Shown in pieces: positions 8,780 through 22,326 of a stretch of DNA of 64,000 bases (the stretch's first letter is position 1; each line of letters starts with the position of its first letter). Under the pieces are notes generated by a model. That model had not been told where the DNA came from. It worked only from the letters and a program-made list of their open reading frames with translations, and did no database searches. Where the stretch lies: positions 9,672,001-9,736,000 of the forward strand of contig NZ_CP107989.1 in the NCBI RefSeq assembly GCF_041435015.1. The letters run 5' to 3'. Position numbers and translations under genes: made by a program. The DNA is from Streptomyces canus. GTDB lineage: Bacteria; Actinomycetota; Actinomycetes; Streptomycetales; Streptomycetaceae.

Positions 8780-9365
8780 TCACTTCGATAGCGGGGTACT
8801 GGCCCGCTCCGGCGCTCACCACGGGGCCCCGGCAGAAGTGCCGCGCCGCACGACTCGCCGGAGCGGCCGTCCCCGCACGGAGGGCACGGACACCCCGGCC
8901 GGTGCCCAGCAGCACGGACTGCGACCGGTGGGCTCACGGGCCAGGAGGACGGCGAACGCAGCAGCTGCGGATCCAGCGCACCTGGCGACGAGGCGCCGCG
9001 GGCGTACGACATGTTCAAGCGGAAGCCCGGCCATACCTCGACCGTGGAGCCGAACCCTTCGCAGACGCGCGTCGGGCTGCCGCGTTCGGCGTGTACACGG
9101 CGGGCTGGCCCGTGGCGGTACGGCTTCGCGGGCGCCCGCTGCTCGACCGGCCAGCCCCCTGGGACGTGCTTGGCCGGGGCTGACGCACCGCAGCTGGCGT
9201 ACGGCGTGCTGGTCGACAGGACCATCGACGGCTGCCCCAGAATCACGCTCATCTGTGGATGATCTGCCTCAAACGCGCATTTCTACGCGTATCGGTCGAT
9301 CTCCTGGGCACTTGGGGGTCACCATGAGACAGGCGGGACCTTCGGCGACACCTCAAGGAGCGACT
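8780..9365. other. 586-nt stretch with no convincing gene
   Basis: Several open frames cross this region on both strands, but all are Arg/Pro/Ser/Ala-rich in the way antisense frames of GC-rich DNA are, and none has a recognisable domain. An ATG at 9324 is in frame with the downstream ligase but 42 nt above the ribosome site. Possibly degraded coding sequence plus the promoter of the ligase operon. Confidence 0.5.
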
Positions 9366-10544
9366 GTGGTCATGCGCATCGGAGTCGAGGAGGAATTCCA
9401 CATCCTGCAAGTGGAAAGCGGACTGCTGGTGCCGCGGGCCGATGCGGTCCTGCGTCGGCTTCCCCGGCGCACCTTCACCAAGGAACTGCACCAGTCCACC
9501 GTGGAGTCGAACAGCAGGGTGCACGCGACACTGGGCGGCCTGTACGCCGACCTCACCAGAACCAGACGGCGGCTCGACGCGGCCGCCTCCTCACTGGGCC
9601 TCGCGGTCGTGGCCGCGGGCACGGCACCGCTTGCCCCGGCCGCCTCCGGACACCCCACCGCCGGCGCGCGCTATCGCCACATGGTCGAGGAGTACCGCCA
9701 GGTGGCCGACGAACAGCTCATCTGCGGCGCTCAGATCCACGTGGACATACCCGACCGCGAGACGGCCGTGGGGGTGATGTGCGCGGTCTCTCCCTGGCTG
9801 CCCGTGCTGTTGGCGCTGTCCGCCAGTTCGCCGTTCTGGCAGGGAGCCGACACCGGCTATGCCAGCTGGCGCACCCTGCTCTGGCAGCGCTGGCCCACCG
9901 CGGGTCCCGTCGGCTGCTTCCCCAGCGTGGCCGACTACGACGCCGTGGTACGCGACCTCGTCCGGGCCGGGGTCATCAGCGACCCGGGGATGATCTACTA
10001 CGACGTCCGTCCCTCCGCGCACCTGCGGACGCTGGAACTGCGTATCTGCGACGCCTGCCCGCGGGCGGAGACCGTCGTGCTGGTGGCCGGCCTGTTCCGT
10101 GCCCTGGTGACCGAGGCCATCGAGCTGCACGCGTCCGGCGCGGTGGTGTGCGACGGCCGCCACGAATGGCTGCGCGGCGCGTCCTGGCGGGCTGCCCGGT
10201 CCGGCCTGGAGGGTGCGCTGGTGGATCCGAGGACCCACCGGGAGGCGCCTGCCGCCGACGTCGTACGCGGGCTGCTGGCCCGGTCGCGTCCCACGCTGGA
10301 GGCCCACGGCGACTGGCGGACCGTGAGAGATCTGACCGAGGCGGCCCTGGCGGACGGGAGCGCCGCCGAGCGCATGCGCCGCAAGGCTCGCGAAGAGGAC
10401 CTGCTGGCCTGCACGGACCTGCTGATCGCGGACACCCGCGGCGAGCGGCGACACCGCAGGCCGGCCTCCGTCGGCCGCAGGAGAGTCGCGCGCTCCACCG
10501 CGGGTGCGGCAGGTTCCGGGGCACCGAAGGTCCTGGGCAGCTGA
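9366..10544 (+). CDS. YbdK-type carboxylate-amine ligase (GCS2 family)
   Basis: About 392 residues of the glutamate-cysteine ligase 2 superfamily. The family start RIGVEEEFHILQVESG is followed by KELHQSTVESNS, GAQIHVDIPDRE and VRPSAHLRTLELRICD, the conserved metal- and carboxylate-binding segments. Expected reaction: ATP-dependent amide-bond formation between an amino-acid carboxylate and an amine. AAGGAG ends 5 nt before GTG 9366; ATG 9372 is an alternative. About 170 nt downstream lies an amidotransferase of the N-acetylglutaminylglutamine type, so this ligase may supply or modify the dipeptide precursor in the same pathway. The basic C-terminal tail (RRHRRPASVGRRRVARS) is unlikely to be catalytic. 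Confidence 0.88.
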   Translation: MVMRIGVEEEFHILQVESGLLVPRADAVLRRLPRRTFTKELHQSTVESNSRVHATLGGLYADLTRTRRRLDAAASSLGLAVVAAGTAPLAPAASGHPTAGARYRHMVEEYRQVADEQLICGAQIHVDIPDRETAVGVMCAVSPWLPVLLALSASSPFWQGADTGYASWRTLLWQRWPTAGPVGCFPSVADYDAVVRDLVRAGVISDPGMIYYDVRPSAHLRTLELRICDACPRAETVVLVAGLFRALVTEAIELHASGAVVCDGRHEWLRGASWRAARSGLEGALVDPRTHREAPAADVVRGLLARSRPTLEAHGDWRTVRDLTEAALADGSAAERMRRKAREEDLLACTDLLIADTRGERRHRRPASVGRRRVARSTAGAAGSGAPKVLGS

Positions 10545-10617
10545 CCCGGTTGCGCGCGATGCGTCCCCCTGCCCGTCCGCCCTTCACCCGACACAACCCG
10601 AGGAGAGGTTTCGTTCA

Positions 10618-10728
10618 TGTCCAGCAATACCGCCCGGGTCGCGACCGGCAGGCGCGACCCGGGCTTCCCGTCCAGGCTCGTGTCCGACGGCCCCAGGGAA
10701 GGGGGCGGAGCGTCATGTGCGGTCTGAG
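10618..10728 (+). CDS. Possible 36-residue leader peptide before the amidotransferase gene
   Basis: ATG 10618 has a strong GGAGAGG site 8 nt upstream and opens a 36-codon frame ending in TGA at 10726, overlapping the first five codons of the amidotransferase gene. The peptide is Gly/Arg/Ser-rich and resembles nothing I know. Its good ribosome site and overlap suggest a coupling leader; it could also be the residue of a deleted upstream gene such as the GNAT/ATP-grasp synthetase usually found here. A RiPP precursor is not supported, because no other maturation gene is present. Confidence 0.35.
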
Positions 10729-12499
10729 CGGCGAGATCCGCTTCGACGGCAGGCGACCCGGCCTCGCGGCCGTCGAGCGCATGGCCGACCGGCTCGCCGC
10801 CCGCGGGCCCGACGGCCGCGGCATCTGGACACAGGGCGCGGTGGCGCTGGGGCACCGACGACTGAAGATCATCGATCTGTCCGACCTCGGCGCCCAGCCG
10901 ATGACCGACGCCGACGGCGAGATCACCGGCGTCTTCAACGGCTGCGTCTACAACTACCGGGAGCTGCGCGAAGAGCTCGGACGGCTCGGGCACCGCTTCG
11001 AGTCGACGTCCGACACGGAGGTCGTGCTCCATGCCTACCGGCAGTGGGGAACCGCCTGCGTGGAGCGCTTCCACGGGATGTTCGCCTTCGCGCTCGCCGA
11101 GCACCGCACCGGTCGTGTCGTGCTCGGCCGTGACCGGCTGGGGATCAAGCCGCTGTATCTGGCGCCGACGCCGGACCGGTTGCGATTCGCCTCCTCCCTG
11201 CCCGCTCTCCTGGCTGCCGGCGACGTGGACACCTCCGTCGATCCGGTGGCCGTCCACCAGTACCTGAGCTGGCACGCCACGGTCGCCCCGCCGCGCACCG
11301 TCCTGAACGGCGTGCGCAAACTGCCGCCGGCCACGGTACGGGTGGTCGAACCGGACGGCAGCCACCGCGACCACCGCTACTGGCAGCCGTCCTACACGCG
11401 TCGCGCCGAGTACGCGGGCATGGGGCCCGACGAGTGGCGTGACGTGGTGCTGGAGGCGCTGCGTACGGCCGTACGCCGCCGGATGGTCTCCGACGTGCCC
11501 GTCGGCGTCCTGCTGTCCGGCGGCCTGGACTCCAGCCTCATCGTCGCCCTGCTCGCCGAGGAGGGGCAGCGAGGCCTCAAGACGTTCAGCGTGGGATTCG
11601 AGGCCGAAGGCGGGGAGCAGGGAGACGAGTTCCGCTACTCGGACCTGGTCGCCCGGGAGTTCGGCACGGACCACCGCCGGATGACGGTGCCCTCCGAGCG
11701 GGTCTCGGCCGGCCTGGACGACGCCGTCTCCGCGATGAGCGAGCCGATGATCAGCCACGACGTGGTCGCCTTCCACCTGCTGTCGGAGCAGGTCTCCAAG
11801 GAGGTGAAGGTCGTACAGAGCGGGCAGGGCGCCGACGAGGTGTTCGCCGGGTACCACTGGTACCCGGAGCTGGCCGCGGTCGCGCGCGAGGAGGAGCCGC
11901 AGAGGTACGCCGAGACGTACTTCGACCGTCCCCACGCCGACCTGGCGAGGATCCTCCAGCCGCACATGCTGCTCCCGGACGACGTGTCGGGCCGCTTCGT
12001 CAGGGACCACATGGCACGTCCCGGCGCGCAGACCGCCCTGGACGCGGCCCTGCGACTGGACACCCACGTCATGCTCGTCGACGACCCGGTGAAGCGGGTC
12101 GACAACATGACCATGGCCTGGGGGCTGGAGGCCCGCGTGCCCTTCCTCGACCACGAGCTGGTGGAGCTGGCCGCGGCTTGCCCGCCGGAGCTCAAACTCG
12201 CCGACGGCGGCAAGGGCGTCCTGAAGGAGGCGGGACGCAAGCTCCTGCCGCGGGAGATCGTCGACCGGCCCAAGGGCTACTTCCCCGTCCCGGCCATCCG
12301 GCACATGGCCGGCCCCGTCCTGGACCGGGTGCGCGAGGTCCTCTCGGCACCCGAGGCGAAGAAGCGGGGGATCTTCCAGGAGTCGTACGTGGCCGAGCTC
12401 CTGGCGGCGCCCGACGAGCACCGGACCAAACGCGGCGCCAACGCCCTGTGGCAGGTGGCACTGCTGGAGACATGGCTGCAGACACACGGAATCACGTGA
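10715..12499 (+). CDS. N-acetylglutaminylglutamine amidotransferase (asparagine synthase family)
   Basis: 594 residues. Class II glutamine amidotransferase domain starting with Cys2 (MCGLSGEIRF), with RGPDGRG and HRRLKIIDLS; then the ATP-pyrophosphatase domain with LLSGGLDSSLIV. The region SEPMISHDVVAFHLLSEQV to QSGQGADEVFAGYHWYPE, and DDPVKRVDNMTMAWGLEAR near the C-terminus, fit the subfamily that makes N-acetylglutaminylglutamine amide (NAGGN), a compatible solute, better than generic AsnB. It should transfer glutamine-derived ammonia to the C-terminal carboxylate of the acetylated dipeptide. The usual partners are a GNAT/ATP-grasp synthetase and an M42 peptidase; neither is present, and a GCS2 ligase and an S9 peptidase flank it instead. 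Its stop overlaps the peptidase start (GTGA). Confidence 0.9.
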   Translation: MCGLSGEIRFDGRRPGLAAVERMADRLAARGPDGRGIWTQGAVALGHRRLKIIDLSDLGAQPMTDADGEITGVFNGCVYNYRELREELGRLGHRFESTSDTEVVLHAYRQWGTACVERFHGMFAFALAEHRTGRVVLGRDRLGIKPLYLAPTPDRLRFASSLPALLAAGDVDTSVDPVAVHQYLSWHATVAPPRTVLNGVRKLPPATVRVVEPDGSHRDHRYWQPSYTRRAEYAGMGPDEWRDVVLEALRTAVRRRMVSDVPVGVLLSGGLDSSLIVALLAEEGQRGLKTFSVGFEAEGGEQGDEFRYSDLVAREFGTDHRRMTVPSERVSAGLDDAVSAMSEPMISHDVVAFHLLSEQVSKEVKVVQSGQGADEVFAGYHWYPELAAVAREEEPQRYAETYFDRPHADLARILQPHMLLPDDVSGRFVRDHMARPGAQTALDAALRLDTHVMLVDDPVKRVDNMTMAWGLEARVPFLDHELVELAAACPPELKLADGGKGVLKEAGRKLLPREIVDRPKGYFPVPAIRHMAGPVLDRVREVLSAPEAKKRGIFQESYVAELLAAPDEHRTKRGANALWQVALLETWLQTHGIT

Positions 12500-14586
12500 C
12501 CGGCGAGTACGGCCCCCGACCTGTGCAGACACCGGCGCCCGCCCCGGCGCAGGGGCCCGCCCGCGCCGCGGCCCCCGCCTCGATGCCGTTGCCCGAGGCA
12601 GAGGGCCCGCGGGACGCCGTGACCCGGCTGCACGCGCACGGCTGCTGGTATCCCTCCGCCGCTCCCGACGGCACCGAGGTGGCCTTCATCTGCGACCGGG
12701 GCGGCGTCCCCCAGCTGTGGGCCGGGCCCGTGCACGGGGAGGGGATCCGGCTGCTCGACTCCTCCCCGGATCCCGTGAAGGAGGTGTCCTGGTCACCCGA
12801 CGGCCGCTGGATCGCGTACACCACCGCGCCGGGCGGCGGTGAGCACTCACGGGTGCTGTGCGTGCGCCCCGACGGCACCGGTCGTCGCCTGCTGGCCGGT
12901 GCCGACCCCGACAGCTCCGCCTACCTCGGCTGCTGGGCCCACGACGGCTCGGCCGTCGCCGTCACCCTCGCCGCACCACCCACCGCCCGCGCCCAGGCAG
13001 ACGGTCTGTGGCAGTCGACGGACGCCGTCCTGGCCCACTGGACGGCCTGGGACGGCCGAGCGACCCTCCTCGGCACCGCCGCGTACGCCGTGGGACCGGG
13101 CGGGACACCGGCGACCCGGCCGGGCGGAGGTCTGTCCGCCTACCTGATCGACCCCGACGGTCTGGCCTCCCCCGTGCTGCTCGCCTCGGAACCGCACGCC
13201 CCCACTCTCCGGGTGTGCGACCTCAGCCGCGACGGCCGGCTCGCGCTGCTGCGCCGGGGACCGCGCGGACGGCGGGAGGCGGTCATCCGGCGCACCTCCG
13301 ACGCGGCGACCACTTTCACCCTGGCAGTCGCCGACGGTGACCAGTGGATCGGCCGGTTCTCGCCCGACAGGCGGACGCTGTGGCTGCGCAGCGACGCCGA
13401 CCGGGAGTACGCGGCCCTGTTCGCCGTCGCTCTCGGCGCCGACGGCACGCCGCGCGGCAGGACCGTCGTGGCGGAACGCGAGGACAGCGACCTCGAACTG
13501 CTGACGATGGCACACGACGGCCGGACGGCCGTGCTGGCCTGGAACGTGCGGGGCGCGAACGAACTCGAGGTCGTCGAGACCTCCCCGGGGCACGGAGCCT
13601 TGGACGCCGCCGGACCGGCGCGGCCGGTACCGCTGCCCCACGAGGTCGTCACGCGGGTCGCTGCCGCCGGGCCGGGGCGGCTGCTGCTGGCGCTGTCCGG
13701 TTCACAACGCCGCCCCGGCGTGTGGTGGGCCCACGAAGGAGTGTCCCTGCTGCGCACCCCGTGGTCATCCCGGGACGAGGACGCCGTCCCGCCGGGCCGC
13801 CCGCCGGTACGTCCTGTCCTCTCGCGCCTCGCCGCCAGGGACGGACTGCCCCTCAGCGGCTGGTACTACCGTGCTCCGGGACGTGCCCCGAACGAGCCGG
13901 CGCCCTGCGTGATCCACCTGCACGGCGGCCCCGAGGACCAGGAACGCCCCGTGTTCGACCCGCTGTACCACGAGCTGGTCGGGCGCGGCCTGGACGTTTT
14001 CGCCCCCGACGTCCGCGGCTCCGGCGGACACGGCCGGTCCTTCGTCGACGCGGACCTGGGCACCGGCCGCTTCGCCGCGCTCGACGACGTCGCGGACTGC
14101 GCGGCGCACGCGGTCACGGCCGGCCCCGCGGACCCGACCCGGCTGGCGGTGATGGGGCGCTCGTACGGTGGCTACCTCACCTTCGCCTCCCTCGTCTGGC
14201 ACCCGGACCTCTTCCGCACCGGCGTCGCCGTCTGCGGCATGTCCGACCTGCTGACCTTCTTCGCCGGCACCGAGCCCTGGATCGCGGAATCGGCGGCGCA
14301 CAAGTACGGCCACCCCGAGCGCGACCGCGAACTGCTGCACGCCCTGTCGCCGATGAGCCGTATCGACGCGCTGCGGACCCCGCTGCTCGCCGTCCACGGC
14401 GAGCACGACACCAACGTGCCGCCGGGGGAGTCGGAACAGTTCGTGCGGGCCGCCCGTGAGCGCGGTGTCCCCGCCGAGCTCCTCGTCCTGCGTGACGAGG
14501 GGCACGACTTCCTGCGCGCGGACAACCGGCGCCTGTTCCGCCGGACCGCGGCGGACTGGATGGAGCGGCACCTGCACCCCTTCTGA
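12496..14586 (+). CDS. S9-family prolyl oligopeptidase-like serine peptidase
   Basis: 696 residues. The N-terminal two thirds form a beta-propeller of TolB/DPP-like blades (PSAAPDGTEVAFICDRGG, VSWSPDGRWIAYTT). The C-terminal alpha/beta hydrolase domain has a complete triad: Ser556 in GRSYGGY, Asp638 in HGEHDTNVPP and His670 in DEGHDF. No signal peptide, so intracellular; propeller-gated S9 enzymes cleave short peptides. The start at GTG 12496 overlaps the amidotransferase stop by 4 nt, which implies coupled translation and a shared pathway: it may turn over the dipeptide amide, in place of the M42 peptidase of canonical NAGGN loci. The function is inferred from context; activity on such a peptide is untested. 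Confidence 0.9.
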   Translation: MTGEYGPRPVQTPAPAPAQGPARAAAPASMPLPEAEGPRDAVTRLHAHGCWYPSAAPDGTEVAFICDRGGVPQLWAGPVHGEGIRLLDSSPDPVKEVSWSPDGRWIAYTTAPGGGEHSRVLCVRPDGTGRRLLAGADPDSSAYLGCWAHDGSAVAVTLAAPPTARAQADGLWQSTDAVLAHWTAWDGRATLLGTAAYAVGPGGTPATRPGGGLSAYLIDPDGLASPVLLASEPHAPTLRVCDLSRDGRLALLRRGPRGRREAVIRRTSDAATTFTLAVADGDQWIGRFSPDRRTLWLRSDADREYAALFAVALGADGTPRGRTVVAEREDSDLELLTMAHDGRTAVLAWNVRGANELEVVETSPGHGALDAAGPARPVPLPHEVVTRVAAAGPGRLLLALSGSQRRPGVWWAHEGVSLLRTPWSSRDEDAVPPGRPPVRPVLSRLAARDGLPLSGWYYRAPGRAPNEPAPCVIHLHGGPEDQERPVFDPLYHELVGRGLDVFAPDVRGSGGHGRSFVDADLGTGRFAALDDVADCAAHAVTAGPADPTRLAVMGRSYGGYLTFASLVWHPDLFRTGVAVCGMSDLLTFFAGTEPWIAESAAHKYGHPERDRELLHALSPMSRIDALRTPLLAVHGEHDTNVPPGESEQFVRAARERGVPAELLVLRDEGHDFLRADNRRLFRRTAADWMERHLHPF

Positions 14587-14649
14587 GGCTCCGGGGGACC
14601 GGACGGCTGTGCCGAGCGCCGGCCCACAACACGGTGTTCGGACTCGAGG

Positions 14650-14721
14650 GTGCCCGTGCTGGAGGAGGGGCTCGCCGCCGACCCCTCGGTCAAGACGCTG
14701 CGGGCGGTGGCGCGGCACTGA
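14650..14721 (+). other. Possible 24-codon coding remnant
   Basis: GTG 14650 opens a short frame ending in TGA that reads like the C-terminal helix of a protein (VLEEGLAADPSVKTLRAVARH). It overlaps the 3' end of the convergent phosphatase gene and has no start context. Perhaps the tail of a deleted gene; low confidence. Confidence 0.2.
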
Positions 14722-17146
14722 GGCCGACCGCGCCTCCTGCCACCCGGATTCCCACGATGCAGGTGTCGTCGTCCGTGTCGGACCTGCTGTGGGTGAGCAG
14801 ACGGTCCAACTGCTGGTCCAGTGTGGGCGGGACGGCCCGTGCGATCGTCAGGAACTGAGCCAGGGACTCCTCCACGGACCGGTCCCGGCGTTCGATCAGA
14901 CCGTCCGTGTACATCAGCAGCGTGTCGTCGACGGCGAGCTGAACCTCGTGCTCCTCATATGTGGCCTCCGGTACGGCACCCAGCAGCAGCCCCTTGACCA
15001 GCGGCAGCGGTGCCGCATCCGAGCCGCGCACGAGGACCGGCGGCAGATGCCCGGCCCGCGCCCAGCGCAGGGTGTTGTTCTCGGGGTCGTACAGGCCGCA
15101 GACCGCGGTGGCGGTGACGGCGCCGGTCAGATGGTGGGCCACCATGTTGAGCCAGGACAGCAGCTGGCCGGGCCCGGCGCCGGTCACGGCGAGCCCGCGC
15201 AGCGCGTTGCGCAGGACGACCATGCTGGTGGCCGCCTCGATGCCGTGCCCGGCGACGTCGCCCACGCACACCAGCACCAGCCGGGACGGCAGCACGACCG
15301 CGTCGTACCAGTCACCGCCGACCAGATGCTGGGTCTCCGCGGGCCGGTAGCGCACCGCCACGTCCAGCCCCGGAACCTCCAGCGGCGCCCGCGTCGGGGG
15401 CATGATGGCGTGCTGCAACTGCAGGGTCAGCCGGTTGCGTTCGCTGGCCTGCTGCTCGCTGTGGGCGAGCTGGTCCCGGGTGGCGGCGAGGGCGACCTCC
15501 GTCCAGTGGTGGGCGGAGATGTCCTGGTAGGCGCCGCGCACGACATACAGCTGACCGGCGGAGTCGAGAACGGGCTCCGCCACGATCCGGATGTGGCGGG
15601 TGACCCCGTCGGGGCGTTGCAGACGGAACGCGGTGGACGCGGGACGGCGCTGGTGGAGCAGGGTGCGCAGAAACCGTCCGATGGCGATGGCGTCGTCGGG
15701 GTGGGCGTGGGCGGGCAGGTCCTCCAGCGGCACGGCGGCGTCGGAGACGGGCCTGCCGTAGAGGTGGTAGAGCTGACCGTTCCAGGTGATCTCGCCCGTC
15801 AGCAGGTTCTCCTCGAAACCGCCGATGCGACCCAGGCGCTGGGCGTGCTGGAGCAGGCTCGCCAGGCGCGCCGTCTCGTCCTCGATGCGCCAGATGAGCA
15901 GGACGCTGCCGCCGTGCCGGCTGATGTTGATGTCGGCGACGGCCGCGAGCGGGACGTCGTCCACCAGGGCGGTGAGCCGCATGCGGTGGGCGCGGAAGGG
16001 CTCACCGGTGGCGTAGACGCGCTCCATCCGTTCGAACAGCTCGCTCTGACCGGCGGCCATCGGGTACGCCTCCAGCAGCAGCGCGCCGCTCACGACGCCC
16101 CGCGGCCGGCCCGCCGGGTCGAGGAAGCGGCTGTTGACGTGGTGGATGCGGAAGTCGACGAGGTGCCCGTCGGAGTCCAGGTGCGGCACCAGCACCAGCG
16201 CCGGGTCGTGGAGGCCGTCGGCCAGATCCATCAGCTCGGAGACGTCCGGCAGGACGCGCGGGTGCGGGGCGCCGTCGGGATGGTGGAGGGCGTACGTCTC
16301 CAGGGTGTGCGCGCACAACTCGGCCAGCGCCTCGACCTGGCGGACGATCTGCGGGGGAGGGGGCTCCAGCGGCGCGGCCCAGGCGATCTCCAGGACGCCG
16401 TGGATACGCCCGCCGGTCTCCGCCGGTACGGCGACCCGGCCGCCGTCGGAGTGGTGGTGCTGGCCGATGGACGGCAGCCCGATCTCGGACAGGCTGCGGA
16501 TCCACTGCCCGGTGCGCTCGGCGAGCCCACGGCGCGCCACGGTCGTCACGCCCGGCGGCACATGCCGCCAGCGTCCGGCCTCGGCCGTGGAGAACCCGGC
16601 GCTGCCCGCCAGGGCGAGGGACCCGTCGGCACCCAGGGCCCAGATGGCCACCGCCTCCGCGCCCAGCGGGGTCAGCGCGTGTTCCAGCAGGGAGTCGGCG
16701 ACGGCCTGGGTGTCCTGGGCGGCGAGCGCACCACTCTCGGCGGTGCGCAGCCGTACGGCGGAGGAGTGCCCGTCCGGTGGGTCGGCGGTCGCGGCGAGGA
16801 AGGCACTGGACACCTCCGACACCCGGTCGCGCGAGGCCTGGTTGATCACCTCGACCGCGAACTCCAACGGCGTCACACCCGCCTGCGCCGTGAGCTCGGC
16901 GAGCTGCCGCGAGGCCTGCGCCGGACCGCAGCCCAGCCGCTCGACCAGGATGCCCTTGGCCAGTTCGATCAGGGCCCGCCCGTCCGCCTCGGCCTGCGCG
17001 GTTCGTACCTCCCGGCGCAGCCGCTCCACGGTCGCCGCCAGTCTGCCGACGGGAGAGGACTGCCCGTCACTGTCGTTTCCGTGGACGGTGGCCCGGTTGT
17101 CCACGGCGGGACTCCGGGGCTCGGGCGGCTGACGTAGATCACTCAC
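14690..17146 (-). CDS. ANTAR-GAF-PAS-PAS-PP2C phosphatase
   Basis: 818 residues from GTG 17146 (AGG 6 nt upstream). An ANTAR-type helical domain lies near residues 40-105 (DGRALIELAKGILVERLGC, ending PLEFAVEVIN); then a GAF-like domain, two PAS domains (the second with RPDGVTRHIRIVAEPVLD), a short coiled linker and a SpoIIE-type PP2C domain with VGGDWYD, VGDVAGHG, ARAGHLPP and YTDGLIE. ANTAR domains bind RNA hairpins when activated; their fusion to PP2C phosphatases is an actinobacterial architecture of unknown mechanism. The gene starts 58 nt after the poly-HAMP kinase stop on the same strand, so the two are probably cotranscribed and may form one sensory pathway. A longer start at 17281 would overlap the kinase and is less likely. 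Confidence 0.87.
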   Translation of the reverse strand: MSDLRQPPEPRSPAVDNRATVHGNDSDGQSSPVGRLAATVERLRREVRTAQAEADGRALIELAKGILVERLGCGPAQASRQLAELTAQAGVTPLEFAVEVINQASRDRVSEVSSAFLAATADPPDGHSSAVRLRTAESGALAAQDTQAVADSLLEHALTPLGAEAVAIWALGADGSLALAGSAGFSTAEAGRWRHVPPGVTTVARRGLAERTGQWIRSLSEIGLPSIGQHHHSDGGRVAVPAETGGRIHGVLEIAWAAPLEPPPPQIVRQVEALAELCAHTLETYALHHPDGAPHPRVLPDVSELMDLADGLHDPALVLVPHLDSDGHLVDFRIHHVNSRFLDPAGRPRGVVSGALLLEAYPMAAGQSELFERMERVYATGEPFRAHRMRLTALVDDVPLAAVADINISRHGGSVLLIWRIEDETARLASLLQHAQRLGRIGGFEENLLTGEITWNGQLYHLYGRPVSDAAVPLEDLPAHAHPDDAIAIGRFLRTLLHQRRPASTAFRLQRPDGVTRHIRIVAEPVLDSAGQLYVVRGAYQDISAHHWTEVALAATRDQLAHSEQQASERNRLTLQLQHAIMPPTRAPLEVPGLDVAVRYRPAETQHLVGGDWYDAVVLPSRLVLVCVGDVAGHGIEAATSMVVLRNALRGLAVTGAGPGQLLSWLNMVAHHLTGAVTATAVCGLYDPENNTLRWARAGHLPPVLVRGSDAAPLPLVKGLLLGAVPEATYEEHEVQLAVDDTLLMYTDGLIERRDRSVEESLAQFLTIARAVPPTLDQQLDRLLTHSRSDTDDDTCIVGIRVAGGAVGLSAAPPPAAS

Positions 17147-17204
17147 GGTGGGCCTGTTCCTGGGCTGGGACGTCACGCGGTCGGCTGCTGGTCTGGGCGT
17201 GGGT

Positions 17205-21482
<4,278 letters not shown>

Positions 21483-21610
21483 GCCCACCCTCGTTCCGCT
21501 CCCCAAGAGCCCCCGCACCGAGGACTCGGAACCGTGCCGGGCTCGTCAAGGGCCCGTTCACCAGCGACAATTCCGCACCCCACGGAACTGCCCGATGAGA
21601 AATCCGTCGA

Positions 21611-21639
21611 AGATTAACCCAGGTGCGCAGCGGCGACAA
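21611..21639 (-). promoter_or_regulatory. Sigma70-type promoter for the hybrid kinase
   Basis: On the minus strand TTGTCG (21639-21634) and TAATCT (21616-21611) are 17 nt apart, a good housekeeping-type match, about 130 nt before the kinase start. The 21483-21726 gap otherwise holds only leader sequence and a CCGGGTACCCGG palindrome (21707-21718) beyond the STAS stop. Confidence 0.45.
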
Positions 21640-21726
21640 AAGCCTGGTGGAAGCGTTGTGTCAGGCCGAAAATAGACGGTGTGAAGTCGGCATGGGGGGA
21701 GTGATCCCGGGTACCCGGCCCGATTT

Positions 21727-22107
21727 TCACGCGCCTGGGTGTGCCGACGCGAGGGCTTCCTCCAGGGTGGGGTGACAGGGGACGACGGTGTCGAGTCCCA
21801 CGAGCTGCAAGGTGCGCAGCACGGCGCCCCGCACCACCACGAGGCGCAGCCATCCCTGCGCGGCCTGAGCGGACTGGAAGGCGGCGATCAGAGCGTTGAC
21901 ACCGCTGGAGTCCATGAAGGTGACCCCGCTCAGATCGATGACCACCCGGTGCCCTCCTGGGGCGTCGGCCAGAGACAGGGCCCGCGTCAGGCCGCCCACG
22001 CTCTGATGGTCGATCTCTCCGTCGAGGCCGAGCACGGTGATGTCGTCGGCGTCGGTCCGGACCACGGACAGTCTGCCGTGTCCCACTGCTTCCCGGTTGT
22101 CTGCCAC
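21727..22107 (-). CDS. STAS-domain anti-anti-sigma factor (RsbV-like)
   Basis: 126 residues, a single STAS domain. The phosphorylation loop DLSGVTFMDSSGVNAL carries the conserved serine that a partner switch kinase phosphorylates; unphosphorylated protein captures the anti-sigma factor. Start GTG 22107 follows GAGGA by 4 nt; the frame stays open upstream but loses protein-like composition. The gene is divergent from the HATPase anti-sigma kinase at 22327, and the pair plausibly forms one switch module. PP2C phosphatases elsewhere in the window (671, 14690) are candidates to dephosphorylate it. Confidence 0.9.
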   Translation of the reverse strand: MADNREAVGHGRLSVVRTDADDITVLGLDGEIDHQSVGGLTRALSLADAPGGHRVVIDLSGVTFMDSSGVNALIAAFQSAQAAQGWLRLVVVRGAVLRTLQLVGLDTVVPCHPTLEEALASAHPGA

Positions 22108-22326
22108 TGGGTCCTCTGCGCACTCGATGGGGGCTGTCACGTCCTTGGTGCCACCGTTGCCCAGGAAGCCCGAGCACGATGCATGAGACGGCGCTCTGGT
22201 TCCTGGACGACACAAGAACAGCGCGGCACAGGAGTAAGGCGGGTATGACGGGGTATCCGCGCGCCCATGAACGGGGTATTGGAGATGGTCGGCAGGCTGC
22301 GGGTCCTGCCTGAGGAGTGTGCGTGG

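Noticed and set aside
10618..12499. Lasso-peptide cluster (peptide, asparagine synthase, S9 isopeptidase)
   Set aside because: The amidotransferase keeps Cys2 and the NAGGN-type signature, no B protein or RiPP recognition element is present, and the peptide lacks a ring-forming acidic core.
22230..22285. GGGTAT boxes near the STAS/anti-sigma kinase start, resembling a sigma-B -10
   Set aside because: No matching GNNT -35 element is found at 14-16 nt, so a sigma-B promoter is not supported.
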